From: UBA1858 sp963926275
GTDB taxonomy: Bacteria > Pseudomonadota > Gammaproteobacteria > UBA4575
DNA: 14,627 nt
Assembly: GCA_963926275.1 (NCBI GenBank)
Contig: CAWUWP010000011.1
Coordinates: 1 to 14,627 of the forward strand
Direction: 5' to 3'
The position numbers were made by a program, and so were the translations under genes. Below are positions 14,456-14,627 of the stretch, one piece after another. The first letter of the stretch is position 1. Each line of letters begins with the position of its first letter. The notes under the pieces are model-generated. The model was not told the origin of the DNA, did not search any database, and worked only from the letters and a program-made list of their open reading frames with translations.

Positions 14456-14627
14456 AATTATTTAAAGTCCCTTTCTTATTACTATAATACTAGCTCGTAT
14501 TAGCAGCCTTTTTCAATTTTCACTTTTAAGTATTTGGGTGGGAACTATCATGTCTATACTGATCCCTACAGCCCCCCCCCCGACCCCTTCAGAGACAAGT
14601 CTGCTCCAATCTTTCTTTAGTTTCTAA

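Larger units (their letters stand above)
14137..14627. other. Non-coding, compositionally odd right end
   Basis: About 490 bases with no convincing gene on either strand. 14137-14280 is rich in C and T, with CCCTCCTCCT twice (14152-14161 and 14188-14197). From about 14300 the sequence is strongly AT-rich. It contains a 7-bp inverted repeat (14397-14418), an 11-base near-perfect tandem repeat (14434-14455) and ten C in a row (14572-14581). A 10-base string, TAGTTTCTAA, occurs at 14349-14358 and again as the last ten bases. The style differs from the rest of the window; foreign DNA, decayed DNA or an assembly join are all possible. Confidence 0.5.

Noticed and set aside
14137..14627. CRISPR array or insertion-sequence end
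   Set aside because: The repeats are few, short and unevenly spaced. There is no spacer pattern, no transposase fragment and no matched terminal inverted repeats.

Overview
The window is about 12.5 kb of a respiratory complex I (NADH:quinone oxidoreductase, NDH-1) operon on the minus strand. A short divergent plus-strand locus and about 0.5 kb of non-coding sequence follow at the right end. The proteins, the order nuoA to nuoM with nothing inserted, separate nuoC and nuoD genes, and a NuoG without the extra N7 cluster point to a gammaproteobacterium with moderately AT-rich DNA, of the Legionellales/Thiotrichales/Xanthomonas-like kind rather than the enteric kind with fused NuoCD. I cannot name the genus. 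Both ends look like contig ends: nuoM is cut at base 1, and the right end is unlike the rest.

Reading down the minus strand from 12532 to 1: nuoA, B, C, D, E, F, G, H, I, J, K, L and the first 309 codons of nuoM. Gaps are 1 to 28 bases, so this is one transcript. nuoE, F and G make the NADH-oxidising module (FMN and clusters N1a, N3, N1b, N4, N5). nuoB, C, D and I make the connecting module (N6a/b, N2 and the quinone site, the latter shared with NuoH). nuoA, H, J, K, L and M make the proton-pumping membrane arm. Every cluster ligand and every key charged membrane residue I checked is present, so the operon looks functional. nuoN and the end of nuoM lie beyond the left edge.

The 408-base region 12533-12940 separates nuoA from a divergent plus-strand gene. 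It should hold both promoters, but I see only weak candidates, a small hairpin and a 15-codon ORF with a very good Shine-Dalgarno sequence.

From 12941 to 14026 there is a gene for a predicted secreted protein of unknown function. It begins with a clear signal peptide and is interrupted by one in-frame TAG at 13352-13354, after which the same frame stays open for 223 codons. The 3' end may also be shifted, because a different frame is open from 13951 to 14136. The simplest reading is a decaying pseudogene. A sequencing error, or readthrough of the TAG, are the alternatives.

From 14137 to the end I see no convincing gene. The sequence turns first pyrimidine-rich and then strongly AT-rich. It contains small inverted and tandem repeats and a run of ten C. 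This may be foreign DNA, decayed intergenic DNA or an assembly join.
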